Made by a program: the position numbers and the translations under genes
Notes under the pieces: model-generated
What the model saw: only the letters and a program-made list of their open reading frames with translations
Told to the model about the DNA's origin: nothing
Database searches by the model: none
NCBI GenBank assembly: GCA_029844215.1
Contig: CM056725.1
Location: forward strand, 32,146,485 to 32,210,484
From: Przewalskia tangutica
Taxonomy: Eukaryota > Streptophyta > Magnoliopsida > Solanales > Solanaceae
Direction of reading: 5' to 3'
Length of the DNA: 64,000 nucleotides
Part shown: piece by piece, positions 33,197-44,028 of the stretch
Numbering within the stretch: position 1 is the first letter of the stretch
Layout of the letters: every line of letters starts with the position of its first letter

Positions 33197-33231
33197 AACA
33201 TTCGGGACGAATGTTTCTAAGGAGGGGAGAA
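33197..33231 (+). promoter_or_regulatory. N3 pre-PPT hairpin and polypurine tract
   Basis: AACATTCG (33197-33204), loop GGA, CGAATGTT (33208-33215), then AAGGAGGGGAGAA (33219-33231) directly before the 3' LTR. Confidence 0.88.
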
Positions 33232-35766
33232 TGTTATACCCCGTATTTCCAGAGTATGTACGTGGGGGCGTACGTACAAAAGTTCAACCTTAAAGTTAAG
33301 GCTTAGGACGAATTTGTGCACAACTCACTAAAAGAATCGTTTTCCGACGAAACGTTTAACAAAACTTGCGAAGGGAAAATTACGGCTATGTCATTTCTAA
33401 TTTTTGCGGATTTTTCCGAGAGACGAAATATTTTGGACCAACGAGAGGGTGACACTTGTCACCCTCAAGTGGCGGGATTTGGACGACCATGGGGGCGTTT
33501 GTGGCCTTGCACAAAGTCAAGGTTAGGTAGGATATTTTTGTGTAGTAGATGGATAAGGACACTTGGGTGAATCCCCACCCTCCACTTGCCCTCCACTTGC
33601 CTTCATCCTAGCCCTTGAAAGCCCTATAAATACCCCCCCCCCCCTTGATGAAGAGTTCTTCATCCACAAATCATTCTTCCAAGTCTTGAAATCTCCCTTC
33701 CCCCTCTAGAGAGCTTTCGTCCAAGCCTCCCTTTCCCCCCCCCCCCTCTTGAAGAGCTAAGCCGAGGCACCCCCCCTCTCCCTTTTCCTTATAGTCTCGG
33801 CCAAAGTACCCCCCTCTTGGTAGAAATACTCTCCAAGTATTGTTATTATCCTCAAATACCCTAGCCGTATATCCTTTAGTATTTCCAAAGTTACCTCTAT
33901 ACGTAGAATCCGGAAATACTACCTTGTATTCCTATAGTCACTAAACGAAACCCTAAGAGAAACTTCATAGTTGGTTGAAGTAGAAAGTAGAAGTTGTGTA
34001 GAAACTTCTAAGGGTTTCTTGGAGCGGATTGGAGCGTACCGATTAGGAGCTAAACCTCGCTCAGGATCGACTTATATCTTGGATAATATTGGGCTTATCG
34101 AGGTAAATAATCTTATCCTTCTATTGTAATTGGAGAATACATACTGTAGATGTATAGAAATAAGTATAAAATACATAGAAGGATATTAAAGATTAGAATT
34201 GAACTATATTCACATCAGAAGATTTAAAGAAGATTGAATCTTACATAGAATTTGTATTTACGATGAGACTTGTATAGCTTACCGGGTAGGGAAGTGCTGC
34301 CCGATTTTCCGTAGAATTAAGAACCCTCTACTTAGAAATTTCTACAGAGTAGTCTAGACGTTGATAGATGTATTTGACTATTATAGGTCGATACTCTGCG
34401 CGCGACATATTCGACTTGGCAGGTGGATTTCGCCGAGAAGGTATGTGATTCTTCCTATACTCTTGAGCATGATATTTTAAAATATATATATAGTACGGTA
34501 GACGTACGTGTGTTAACTGAACGTAGTTTTACTGCAATGTCTTTTGACTTAAGCCTGAATAATAAGAATCTTGAAGTCTTTCAAAAGAATTATAAATCAT
34601 TTTTAAAAGAAGAAGAATATTGGTTTTTAAAACAAAAAGCTTAAAGAGTTATACTAGCTTTATGGGAAGTTAGGAATAACGACTTAAGGAAGATAAAAGG
34701 GACAGTTTACTTGTGTGTTTATAAAAGACTTGTATTGATTTACGGAAAGTACTGATAAGATGGTTTGTTGGGTAGACATATTGTGATGCTATGTGTGTTA
34801 GTATCTTGTAACGTTTGTGTAAAGAGGTTATTCTTATTTGTGCTTATGTTGTTTAACGGTAAGCTGTTATATCACTCACCTCTTGACATGATCTGGGGTT
34901 AAGCGCCTCCGACGCGGGGTAGACTCGGTGATGCAGGACCATGATTCGAGAATACCTCATGCGGGTCGGGGACCTATGCGAGCTACGAGAGTTCGTGTTA
35001 GTGTGCGGGGTTATACCTCATGCGGTCTATGTGGCCATGCGGACTACGAGTCCAGGACGATGCCGGGGAGTAGCTACCCTCGATGCGAGGAATACCTCAT
35101 GCGGGTCTAGGTGGCCTATGCGGACTACGAGTCGTGATTAGGCATGCATAATGATACTATGGGCGATTGGCCTGCTTCGATCATTCGCGCCTAGAAAAGA
35201 CATTACTGATTTATCTATTGTTGCTCTTGTTTATGATATGGCACTATGTGCAGTTACATTGGTTGTTTCGTGCATATTTGTAAAATTGGTTTTAAAATGA
35301 TATGATTTCATTTAAGTACTTTACAGTTTCACATACTTAGTACATGTTGTACTGACCTCCTTCGGGTGCGTTCATCTGCGCGGTAAGAAGCAGTGCTAGA
35401 TCCGCATCCTTAGGATCTTTTGCTTTGGTGTCAGGAGCTCCACCTTCTCCGGAGGCTCGACTTTTGGGTATGATTTCCCTGTTGTGTAGATAGTTTTGTA
35501 CATTCAGGGTATGGCGGGGCCCTGTCCCTCCATAGTTGTTTACTTCCTTAGAGGTCTGTAGTCCTATTGTACAGTTGGGATGTAAACTGCCAGATTTTGG
35601 TTTATATATATATATGCCGAAAGACGCCCTTTTCTCAGATAAAATGTGTCTCATTTACAATTGTTTCATGTCTTATTTTTTTTATATTCCGTTGATTACT
35701 CTGATGTATGACTACTTGGGTGCCCGGGTAAGGCACCAGTCACGGGCCCCGGAACGGGTCGTGACA
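33232..35766 (+). repeat. N3 3' LTR (2535 bp, family I)
   Basis: Begins TGTTATACCCCG and ends GGTCGTGACA, followed by CCATT. TATA is at 33625-33632, the U3 inverted repeat at 33445-33466, and a repeat block at 34930-35140. It is nearly identical to the 5' LTR over the shared part. It is shorter than the other family I LTRs by nearly 0.9 kb, so N3 is a distinct subfamily. Confidence 0.93.
33625..33632 (+). promoter_or_regulatory. TATA box of N3 3' LTR
   Basis: TATAAATA followed by a C run, as in the 5' LTR. Confidence 0.7.
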
Positions 35767-36100
35767 CCATTTCTCCGGAGGCTTGTCTTTTTGGTACAGT
35801 TTTTCCCTAATGTTGTAGATTTATGTACATTCAGGGGTATGGCGGGGCCCTGTCCCGCCACTGTTGTTATTCCTAGAGGTCTGTAGTCACATGTTGTGGT
35901 TTGGGGCTGTAAGAACCGTGTTGTACAGTTTTGATTTTGATTATGCATATTTTTATAGAAGGCGGCCTTATCGGCTAGCCTGTGATATTTTGTCTAAAGA
36001 TGTTGTATGATGTGTATGTTCCGCTGCTATTCTCTGATATATACCTGAACGGGGTGCCTAGGTAGGGCACCAGTCGCGGCCCCCGGGTCGGGTCGTGATA
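35767..36100 (+). repeat. H1 3' LTR, last segment (family II)
   Basis: Resumes at the second CCATT with CCATTTCTCCGGAGG, the same order as uninterrupted family II LTRs (52007-52018). It ends GGTCGTGATA at 36100, where GTGACA is expected. Confidence 0.9.
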
Positions 36101-36621
36101 CTATCGCTCCGTGGGGTTCTATCCCCCTGGTCGTCTTCAAAGGATCTCTCAAGAGTGAAAATATCTCTCGCATGACAGCCTATTCTATTCTCTACTCTCT
36201 ACCAGCTTCTGAAACAAGTTCTACTGCCAAGCTAGTGGGATCGATCTCTTCTACTATTGTCTTTCTTTTGAATATGTATGAATTGATAGACCTGGGCTCC
36301 ACTTTATCATATGTTACTCCTTTTATTGCAGGCAAGTTCGGTAAATAACTTGAGAATGATTATGTCATTTGAAGTGTCTACGCTGGTTGGTGAATCCATA
36401 ATTGTTAGACGGGTATATAGGGATTGTGATGTAATGATTTATGATCATCATAATCTAGCCGACCTAAATGAGTTGGAAATGGTTGATTTCAATTTCATTA
36501 TATATAGGTATGGATTGGTTGGCCTTCTATAATGCTTGGATGAAAGTTGTTCGTTTTAATTTTCTAGGCGAACCCATTATTGAATTAAAGGGTAATATGG
36601 TGGCCCTAAAGGGAGATTTAA
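36101..36621 (+). pseudogene. pol: H0: protease remnant of an older Ty3/gypsy element
   Basis: Lies between the end of H1 and the start of H2. It reads MYELIDLGSTLSYVTPFIAG near 36268-36330, then FEVSTLVGES, ADLNELEMVDFNFI, a YGLVGLL/MDWLAF region and FLGEPIIELKGN, matching the protease and protease-RT linker of H1 and N3. The active site is DLGS where H1 has DPGS. Frames change near 36340 and 36500. It is more diverged than H1 or N3. Both H1 and H2 appear to have inserted into it, so it is the oldest layer in the window. Confidence 0.8.
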
Positions 36622-38119
36622 TGTTACACCCCGTAATTCCAACACAAGAATAAGAGAACGAACGTAAGACGATAAGGGTTAAATCGTGCAACGATAGAAG
36701 ATGCGTTTTTTCCTTAAAAGAAATCTCGGAACCCGTGAAGGAAAATTGTTTTAAGGAAAATTGAGCTCAGATTTGGGATTTGGACTTTTTGGAATATAAT
36801 AGAATTATGGATTTTATTTCCAGAATTGGTCACGTGGGGCCCACGGGAAAAATTTACGGTTTTGTGGGGCCCACAATATTTTCGAGATTTTGGCCAATAT
36901 GGATGTTTTTGGGAGATGAAAATATTTTGGACGAATTGGAGGGCAACACGTGTCACCCCGTGTGGGCCCATGTGGGGCGAAATGGTGTGGGACAAGTGGT
37001 AAGCCAAGTGTCCCAAGATATTTGTTGGACAAATGGCTTGTGGGACCCACACACACTTGTCCCCAATCTCATCCACACATTTGTTTTAATCCTAGCCCTT
37101 GGTTGTCTTATATATACACACTTGTAGCAAGACTTCATCAACACTTAGAATATTTCCAAGACAAAAATATACTCTCTCCCTTGTAGTTGCTCTCGGCCAA
37201 ACACCCCATTAGGCTTAGAATTTCTTCAATTGTTGTTGATAAATCCCAATACTAAAACCAAGTATCCCTATTAGTGTTCTAAGGATATCCCAACACAAAA
37301 ATCCCGAAAATACTACATTAATCCGATAGTCGCAAAGTGAAACCCTAAGGTGATCTTCAATTTATTTTTGGATGTAGTGTTAAGAGAAGTTGGCTAGGAA
37401 CTTCTAAGGGTTGCTTGGAGTGGATTGGAACGTGAGGAATATGAGCTAAGATTCCTAAGGATCGACTTATTATCATTGGAAAATTTTGGGCTTATTGAGG
37501 TAATAATCTTTGTCCTCTTAATGAAGTTGGAAATTATATATGTTAGTAGTATATGATTGAGTATATGATATGTGGAAGGAAGATTGAAAAGATTTGGACC
37601 TTATTAAGTTGTTAAAAATCGAAATTGGCATGCTAGCCATTAAAGTTGTTAAAATCGAGAATTGGCATGCTAGCCATTAAAGTTGTTAAAACATTACCTA
37701 TTACTTGTTGACATGAAGGAATCTTGTTAATGACAAGTTAATGTAACTTATGTAAAGATTGGAATGTAAGTTGGAATATTAAAGAAGTAATAAAACAAGT
37801 ATTGACATGCTAGCCCAAAACTAGACAGTTTTGATTGTAGTAGTTGGCCAAGAACACCAACTAAAGGACTTGGACTATGGACTGTGTTTACATTGGACTA
37901 TGGACTGGTTTTACATTGGACTATGGACTGTTTTTACATTGGACTATGGACTAGTATTATGGACAACGTTGTTAGATTAAGGGGCTGAATTTTACACGTC
38001 CAGTTAGGCGTGTAATCCCCTTTTTACTTGTTTAATTGTTGCGCCTTAAAGAGGCATTTGGTTATTGATTTCGGGCCTTGAAAAAGGTGGAAAAGTACGT
38101 AGAAACAGGGGAAGTGCTA
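36622..38119 (+). repeat. H2 5' LTR, first segment (family II)
   Basis: Begins TGTTACACCCCGTAATTCC inside H0 (candidate left target duplication TTTAA, 36617-36621). The U3 CACGTG-cored motif is at 36941-36960 and a TATATATA box at 37109-37116. Near 37860-37960 a short GGACTATGGACTG motif repeats about four times. N4 interrupts it at TGCTA (38115-38119). Rejoined LTR length is about 3.4 kb. Confidence 0.88.
37109..37116 (+). promoter_or_regulatory. TATA box of H2 5' LTR
   Basis: TATATATA with ACTTGTAGCAAGACTTCATC downstream, the same block as in other family II LTRs. Two insertions now separate it from its own coding region. Confidence 0.6.
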
Positions 38120-38525
38120 TGTTACACCCCGTATTTCCAGAGTATGTACGTGAGGGCGTACGTATAAAATTTAAGCCTTAAAGTTGGCAAGGTTCGAAAA
38201 TTTGGGCACAAGTGCCGAAAAGAATCGTTTTTCGACGAAACGTTTTACAAGACTTACGAAGGGAAAATTCCGGCTATGTCATTTATAATTTTTGCGGATT
38301 TTTCCGAGAGACGAAACATTTTGGACCAACGGGAGGGTGACATGTGTCACCCTCACATTGGAAGAGGTTGGGCGGCAAAGTGGACGAAATGGGTGGCATG
38401 GGTTAGGTAGGATATTTTGTGCAAGTTGGTGTGGTAGATGGATAAGGTGCACTTGGCTTAATCCTAGCCCTACACTTGCCTAACACTTGGTTAGATCTTG
38501 GCCATTGGTTGGCCATTCCTTGACC

Positions 38526-38533
38526 TATAAATA
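38526..38533 (+). promoter_or_regulatory. TATA box of N4 5' LTR
   Basis: TATAAATA with ATTGG motifs 30-45 bp upstream; the probable promoter of N4 RNA. Confidence 0.75.
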
Positions 38534-40568
38534 CCCCTCTAAGTGATGAACTTTCTTCATCCAAAAATCATTTCCTAAGTGTTAAAATCCTCCCCCCTCC
38601 CTCTTGTTTGCTCTCGTCCTAGCCCTCTCCCCCCCCTCTTTTGAGAGCCTTGGCCGAGAGCCTCCCCCTCCCCCTTTTTAGTGCCCTAGCCGAGGGGTAC
38701 CCCCCCCCCCCCCTTGCCTAGTTGGTTTCGTATAATACCCCCTTTTGTGGTATAGAAATACTCTCCAAGTATTGTTATAATGCCCAAATACCTTGTAGTA
38801 CTTTCCAAAGTTACCTCTATACGTAGAGCCCGGAAATACTATTATACTTTCCTTTAGCCACAAAAACGAAACCCTAAGGAAAACCTTCATAGTCGGTTGA
38901 AGTGTTAAGTAGAAGTTGCGTAGAACTTCTAAGGGTTGTTTGGAGCGGCTTGGAGCACTCGGAATTAGGAGCTAAACGTTGCTCAGGAGCGACATTAAAC
39001 TTGGATAATTTTGGGCTCATCGAGGTAAATACTACTGTCCTTCTATTGTAATTAGGAATTACATACTGTAGTTGTATAGAAATGAATATAAGATTCATAA
39101 AAGAGAATTGAACTGTGATAGAAGGATATTACAGAATAGACTTGAACTGGAATCACATCAGAAGAATATTAAGACAGAAGATTCAACTGTACTTACTTAG
39201 GACTGTATTTACAGTAGACTGATAACCTTTATTGGTTGAATGTTCTGCAAGTAGCATGTGCTACTTAGAAGGTGGACAAGGCTAGCCGGGTTATAGCCGT
39301 GGAGCGTTTTGTTTATAGTCGATAATCGTCGCGAGCTATGTGATTCTTCCTATACTCTTGAGCATGAAGTATTTTAAAAGTATATATATAGTACGGTAGA
39401 CGTACGTGTGGCAATGTCTTTTGACTTAAGCCTGAATAATATATATATGTAGTACGGTAGACGTACGTGTGCTAACTGAATATAATTGTACGGCAATGTC
39501 TTTTGACTTAAGCCTGAATAATAAAAACCTTGAAATGTTTTAAAGGAACATATATATAGTACGGTAGAGGTACGTGTGTTAACTGAATGTAGTATTATGG
39601 CAATGTCTTTTGACTTAAGCCTGAATAATAAAGAATCTTGAAGTATTTCAACAGAATTAAGAAACATTTTTGAAAGAAGAGTAATGCTTGGTTTTGAAAA
39701 CATAAGAGTTATACTAGCTTTATGGGAAGCTAGGTATAACGTCTTAAGAGAGATAAAGAGAATGGTTTACTGATTTTTAGAAGTTAAGAGACTTAATCTT
39801 AAAAGATAAGAGACTTGACTTAATATGGATGTTTGTGTGAAACCTCATTCGTGAGTAATGAGTACTTGGTTTTTAAAAGGGAATAATGTTTTACTGATTT
39901 CGGAAATCAGAATAAGTATCAAACAAACCACTGCAGCGCTAATAAAGGAAAATGTATTGAATAATGAAGTATTATTAAAACCAGTAGAAACCTCCATCTG
40001 CATAGAAGCTAAGATGAGACAAAATGATATTACATTTTCTAGATCATGGCTGCTTTAATAAATGGTTATAAACAAGAATAAATCGCCACACCTATGACAT
40101 ATGTTATTCAATTGCTTTTAAAAAAAGATTAAGACATTGAACTATGAAACCTTTCTAAAATAAAGAGACTTGAGTAATTGAAATTAGGCAAACTGGAACT
40201 GTAGGGAAAAGAAAGGCATTGTTTTGTCTTAAATTGGTTTAAAACATAAAGTGTTATAACAGCTTTATGGGAAGTTGGTTATAACGACTTTATGAAAACA
40301 AAAAGAAGAGTTTTATCATTGGTTTTAATGTGGTAACTTGACTTTAAAAAGGGAAGTTGTTTTGGTCTACTTAAAAGATGTAAGTCACTCATTTTTTTTA
40401 TATATACTACGGGTATCGGGTGACTTTTATAAAAGGGATGGATCTCTTAAAAGGAATTTAACGTACGTAGTACTTTAGGGTTAAAACCCAAACTTTGTCA
40501 TAAAATGAAAGTACTTTAAGTTGTGTGTAACTTGCCTATGTTTGTGTGTGATAGACTTGTTGTGCAAG

Positions 40569-40870
40569 GAATGTATTTCACTCGACTACCGCGTTCATGG
40601 GATGAACCGGGAATGTATTTCACTCGACTACCGCGTTCATGGGATGAGCCGGGAATGTATTTCACTCGACTACCGCGTTCATGGGATGACCCGGGAATGT
40701 ATTTCACTCGACTACCGCGTTCATGGGATGAACCGGGAATGTATTTCACTCGACTACCGCGTTCATGGGATGAACCGGGAATGTATTTCACTCGACTACC
40801 GCGTCCATGGGATGGAACGGGAATGTATTCTATCCGACTACCGAGTTCATGAGATGAACCGGAAATGTAT
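40569..40870 (+). repeat. 42-bp minisatellite in N4 5' LTR
   Basis: About seven units of GAATGTATTTCACTCGACTA followed by CCGCGTTCATGGGATGAACCGG, with the last two units diverged. The period is a multiple of three, so three overlapping frames on both strands stay open; none is a credible gene. Confidence 0.93.
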
Positions 40871-41552
40871 TCCACACGTTTCTATACTGGGTCCATGAGA
40901 TGGGCCGAGACATGTTATACGTATCACATGATTTGTACCTAGACTGCCGGCAGTGAGGAAGGAGTTCCACGGGCATGAGGGATGACTTTGAGGGCGTGAG
41001 TCCCTGACTTGACATGACTGCTTTATGTTGTGAACTGTAGTTTGGTTATCATACATGTCTCCTGCTTTATATAGACTATTATGATTTCATTTACGATTTT
41101 TGATTTCACATACTGCATACTGTTATCGACCTCCTTCTGGGCCGTTCATGCCGCAGGTAGAAGTACATCGGCTGTCGATCCCCGCGTTTAGGATCACATT
41201 TCAGCGTGTTGGGAAGCTCCGTTCCTTCGGAGGCTTATCTTTTGGTATGTTACCCTGAGTCTGTAGGATCTTGTACATTCAGGGGTATGGCGGGGCCCTG
41301 TCCCGTCATAGTTGTTGTAAAATCTTAGAGGTCTGTAGCACTGTTGTGGGCAGGGTTGTAAGGATTGTAACTGTTCAAATGTCTATATATATATATGTTG
41401 AAAGGCAACCGTTTTGGTTGGCCTATTTTCTTTTATCTTGATCCATGTCTATTTGAATGATTAAAGTTTTTATTTCCGCTGGTTTTCTCTGATGTTGTAT
41501 CACTAGGGTGCCCGGTAGGCACGACCACGCCCGAGTTCGGTCGTGACAAAAG

Positions 41553-41641
41553 TGGTATCAAAGCGATTAATCCTCGGAAAGTGTCTACGCAACCGTGTCT
41601 AGTAGTCTTGATTATCGGTATATTGTGCGACATCTATAATC
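41553..41641 (+). promoter_or_regulatory. N4 primer binding site and leader hairpin
   Basis: TGGTATCAAAGC at 41553-41564 differs from the initiator tRNA-Met site by one base. The hairpin 41609-41641 keeps the TGATTAT/ATAATC arms, but the loop reads GTGCGA, so the palindrome is broken in this copy. Confidence 0.75.
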
Positions 41642-41750
41642 GTGAGGCTATAGGACATTTAGGATTGGTTTCCATTCTTCTCATTCGAGATCGTGCCTTA
41701 GAGTTGTGTGATAAGTTGACCCTCTCGACGTATTCCTTTCCTTTACCGCT

Positions 41751-42961
41751 ATGCCTCCGTAAGGCAACCTGAGCCCGGATGGGCAAGGCGATCGAGGAGC
41801 TGTTAGTGAGATACAGGAGTACGAGGGCGCAGCCTGGCCAAGACTGAGAGGCTTCCGACGGCGGTTTCGCGACGCCGCCAAAGACCAAAGAGAGTTTAGA
41901 GCGCAGCAGATGGCTGCCGAGACTACAATACACGAGCCTCCATCCCCACACCGGAGCGATTTAGACGGGTACAAAGAGATGGCCCGATCGCCGTGGTCAT
42001 GGCCGAGCATGAGGATAGGTTGACGCAGCAGTTCCAGCCCCAGAAGCACCCGTAGTTCACCCCGAGCGCATTTGAGACTACGGATTTTCCGAGATGTAAC
42101 CCGCCGAGTTTTATGGGTCGAGGCTCAAGATGATCCGCAGGAGTTCATCCGCGATTCTGGTCGCGAGTGATCAAGGCATCGGAGACCGAGTCGGTGGTCC
42201 TAGGTTCGCATCGGCCGCGTGATACCGCCGATCCGGTTTGATTCGCGAGCTGTCCGGGAGAGAATGCACTTCCGCTATATGGGACGAGTTCTCAAAGGCA
42301 TTTCTTGCACACTTCTTGCCTCCACAGATGAGGAGGGCTCGGCCGAGATTTCGACGTTGAGGCAGTGACGCGACGGTTAGAGAGTACAATGTGAGTTCGA
42401 CTCATTAGCTCGGTATGTCCCCGCCAGAGTAGCCGATATGGAGGATGAGAGTACACCGCTACGCCACCGGCTAGATGATTACTTGGCGAGGCTTATACGG
42501 TGTAGCTCTTCACCGGCATGGACATTGCCCGCACGCAAGCTCATGCACCAGGATGTGAGGCACGGAGAGGTCGACGGAATGACCGAGATCGCCAGAAGAG
42601 GCCGTGACAGCAGGTCCTTTGATAACTTTCGAGGCGACCGCCAAAGCAGCTAGTTATGTACCGCCAAGACAGAGTGGTCCTCCGCGCCTTCGTGACGCTC
42701 GGTATTCGAGCCGGTCGAGCTCGTGGCTTCAGTTCATAGGTATACGTGAGTTCTAGCGCCAGGATTCATGTCCCCTCGGCATGATGATGTGGCAGCGCCA
42801 TCCCGGAATGTCGTCTTTTATCGGGTGCTTGTTTCACTCGCGCCGTCGGCCATGTGACGAGATCGTGCTTATAGGAGGGTACCGCACTTGGCGTAGCCTA
42901 CCGGATCGATGGCGTGTTCATCTCCTTCTACTGCTATCGCTGCAGGCGTGCCTATGATTAG
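41751..42961 (+). pseudogene. gag: N4 gag (broken)
   Basis: The start ATGCCTCCG is followed at once by TAA, an early stop caused by a small change relative to N1. Segments alignable with N2 gag occur along its length: the ATGGGACGAGTTCTC block near 42280 (WDEF), CACTTCTTGCCTCCACAGATG near 42308 and GGCATGGACATTGCCCG near 42510. The zinc-knuckle region near 42770-42890 is alignable but unreadable. It ends at the shared GATTAG (stop 42959-42961). Its length (1211 bp) is close to N2 gag. Confidence 0.8.
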
Positions 42962-43582
42962 AGTGGAGCGGTAGATCTGGTATATCCTTAACCTCTAGAG
43001 TTTTTCATGCTTGATATGATGATCTCATTGTGTGCTATGAACGGACAGCGTTGTGTTAGTTATGAGTTAGAAGACATGGTTAGTTGAAAGGATAAGTCCA
43101 TGGGTAGTGTGAGATGGAAGTGGTAGCTTTCATGACGACCAGATAGGTAAGATTGTTCGGATCGGAAACAAGAGCTTGACGCGTTAAGTGGGTCGGGTTG
43201 GGCTATGTTGCGGGCCAACCCGCGCCTGCTTCGAGGCTGGGTCAGCCGTGGTCCCGCCAGTGGTAGGGTCACGAGGGTGCTAGACCCAAGTTTAGATGAC
43301 CATCGATGAGTTCATGGACGCGTTCGACCGTAAGATCGTGAAGGCCGGAATGGCCTTAAGGAGATTGAGGCTAGTAAGATGACCAAGTTTGGAGGTGGTG
43401 ACTCCAAAGTTTTGGGAACCAAGCGATGATCAAGTGTGGTACGATACTAGAAGAGTTCAAGTGTTCGAGAAGGGCACGACAATTAAGGAAGGAAGAGAAC
43501 GTGTGTTATGTTTGTGGCCATGTGTGGCATTGGAAACTTGTTTAAGTTAAGAAGAACTTTATCGTTATCCGTCTTGAGAAGG
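42962..43582 (+). other. N4 post-gag conserved non-coding block
   Basis: No supported ORF. The hairpin CGGGTTGG (43194-43201)/CCAACCCG (43215-43222) is followed by GTGGTCCCGCC and GGTCACGAGGGTGCTAGACC, in the same order as N1 and N2. The 3' part aligns with N2 17200-17400 (minus strand). Confidence 0.75.
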
Positions 43583-43617
43583 AACATTCGGGACGAATGT
43601 TTCTAAGGAGGGGAGAA
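43583..43617 (+). promoter_or_regulatory. N4 pre-PPT hairpin and polypurine tract
   Basis: AACATTCG (43583-43590), loop GGA, CGAATGTT (43594-43601), then AAGGAGGGGAGAA (43605-43617) abutting the 3' LTR. It is identical in layout to N3. Confidence 0.88.
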
Positions 43618-44020
43618 TGTTACACCCCGTATTTCCAGAGTATGTACGTGAGGGCGTACGTATAAAATTTAAGCCTTAAAGTTGGCAAGGTTCGAAAATT
43701 TGGGCACAAGTGCCGAAAAGAATCGTTTTTCGACGAAACGTTTTACAAGACTTACGAAGGGAAAATTCCGGCTATGTCATTTATAATTTTTGCGGATTTT
43801 TCCGAGAGACGAAACATTTTGGACCAATGTGAGGGTGACACATGTCACCTCACATTGGAAGAGGTTGGCGCAAAGTGGACGAAATGGGTGGCATGGGTTA
43901 GGTAGGATATTTTGTGCAAGTTGGTGTGGTAGATGGATAAGGTGCACTTGGCTTAATCCTAGCCCTACACTTTCCTAACACTTGGTTAGATCTTGGCCAT
44001 TGGTTGGCCATTCCTTGACC

Positions 44021-44028
44021 TATAAATA
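44021..44028 (+). promoter_or_regulatory. TATA box of N4 3' LTR
   Basis: TATAAATA at the same offset as in the 5' LTR. Confidence 0.7.

Larger units (their letters stand above)
25777..35766 (+). mobile_element. N3: complete-type chromovirus inserted in H1 3' LTR, 5' LTR trimmed
   Basis: A 9990-bp element with LTRs at 25777-28240 and 33232-35766 and a 5.0-kb interior with gag, protease, RT, RNase H, integrase and chromodomain-like tail in order. CCATT flanks both ends (25772-25776, 35767-35771). The left LTR lacks its first 53 bp, yet the target duplication is exactly adjacent. It is the only element here with all domains and would be the closest model for an enzyme donor to the gag-only elements, although this copy is frameshifted. 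Confidence 0.93.
1..36100 (+). mobile_element. H1: Ty3/gypsy chromovirus (Tekay/Del-like), split by three nested insertions, 5' end outside window
   Basis: H1 survives as four pieces: 1-3047 (gag, protease, RT, RNase H, start of integrase), 12529-13660 (integrase), 22647-25776 (chromodomain-like tail, polypurine tract, most of the 3' LTR) and 35767-36100 (end of the 3' LTR). Removing N1, N2 and N3 with one copy of each target duplication rejoins homologous sequence; N3 serves as the uninterrupted reference. Domain order gag-PR-RT-RH-IN is Ty3/gypsy, and the C-terminal tail after the GPY motif points to a chromovirus. The 5' LTR, primer site and gag start lie left of the window. Every domain carries stops or frameshifts, so the copy is dead. 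The 3' LTR ends GTGATA instead of GTGACA, a likely C-to-T change. Confidence 0.9.
38120..41548 (+). repeat. N4 5' LTR (3429 bp, family I)
   Basis: Begins TGTTACACCCCG and ends TCGTGACA. The U3 quasi-palindrome is at 38333-38354, TATA at 38526-38533, and paired GTTATAAC motifs at 40253-40260 and 40278-40285. A 42-bp minisatellite begins at 40569. A TAGTACGGTAGACGTACGTG segment next to a GACTTAAGCCTGAATAATA segment occurs three times in 39380-39640. Confidence 0.93.

Noticed and set aside
36714..37186. Several overlapping ORFs on both strands in the H2 LTR
   Set aside because: Low-stop U3 sequence shared with other LTRs; overlapping both strands, no domain and no consistent start.
40516..40898. 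Long overlapping ORFs on both strands with 14-residue repeats (also 46101-46526)
   Set aside because: They arise because the 42-bp minisatellite period is a multiple of three with no stop in several frames. There is no start context or domain, and the second copy is frame-broken.
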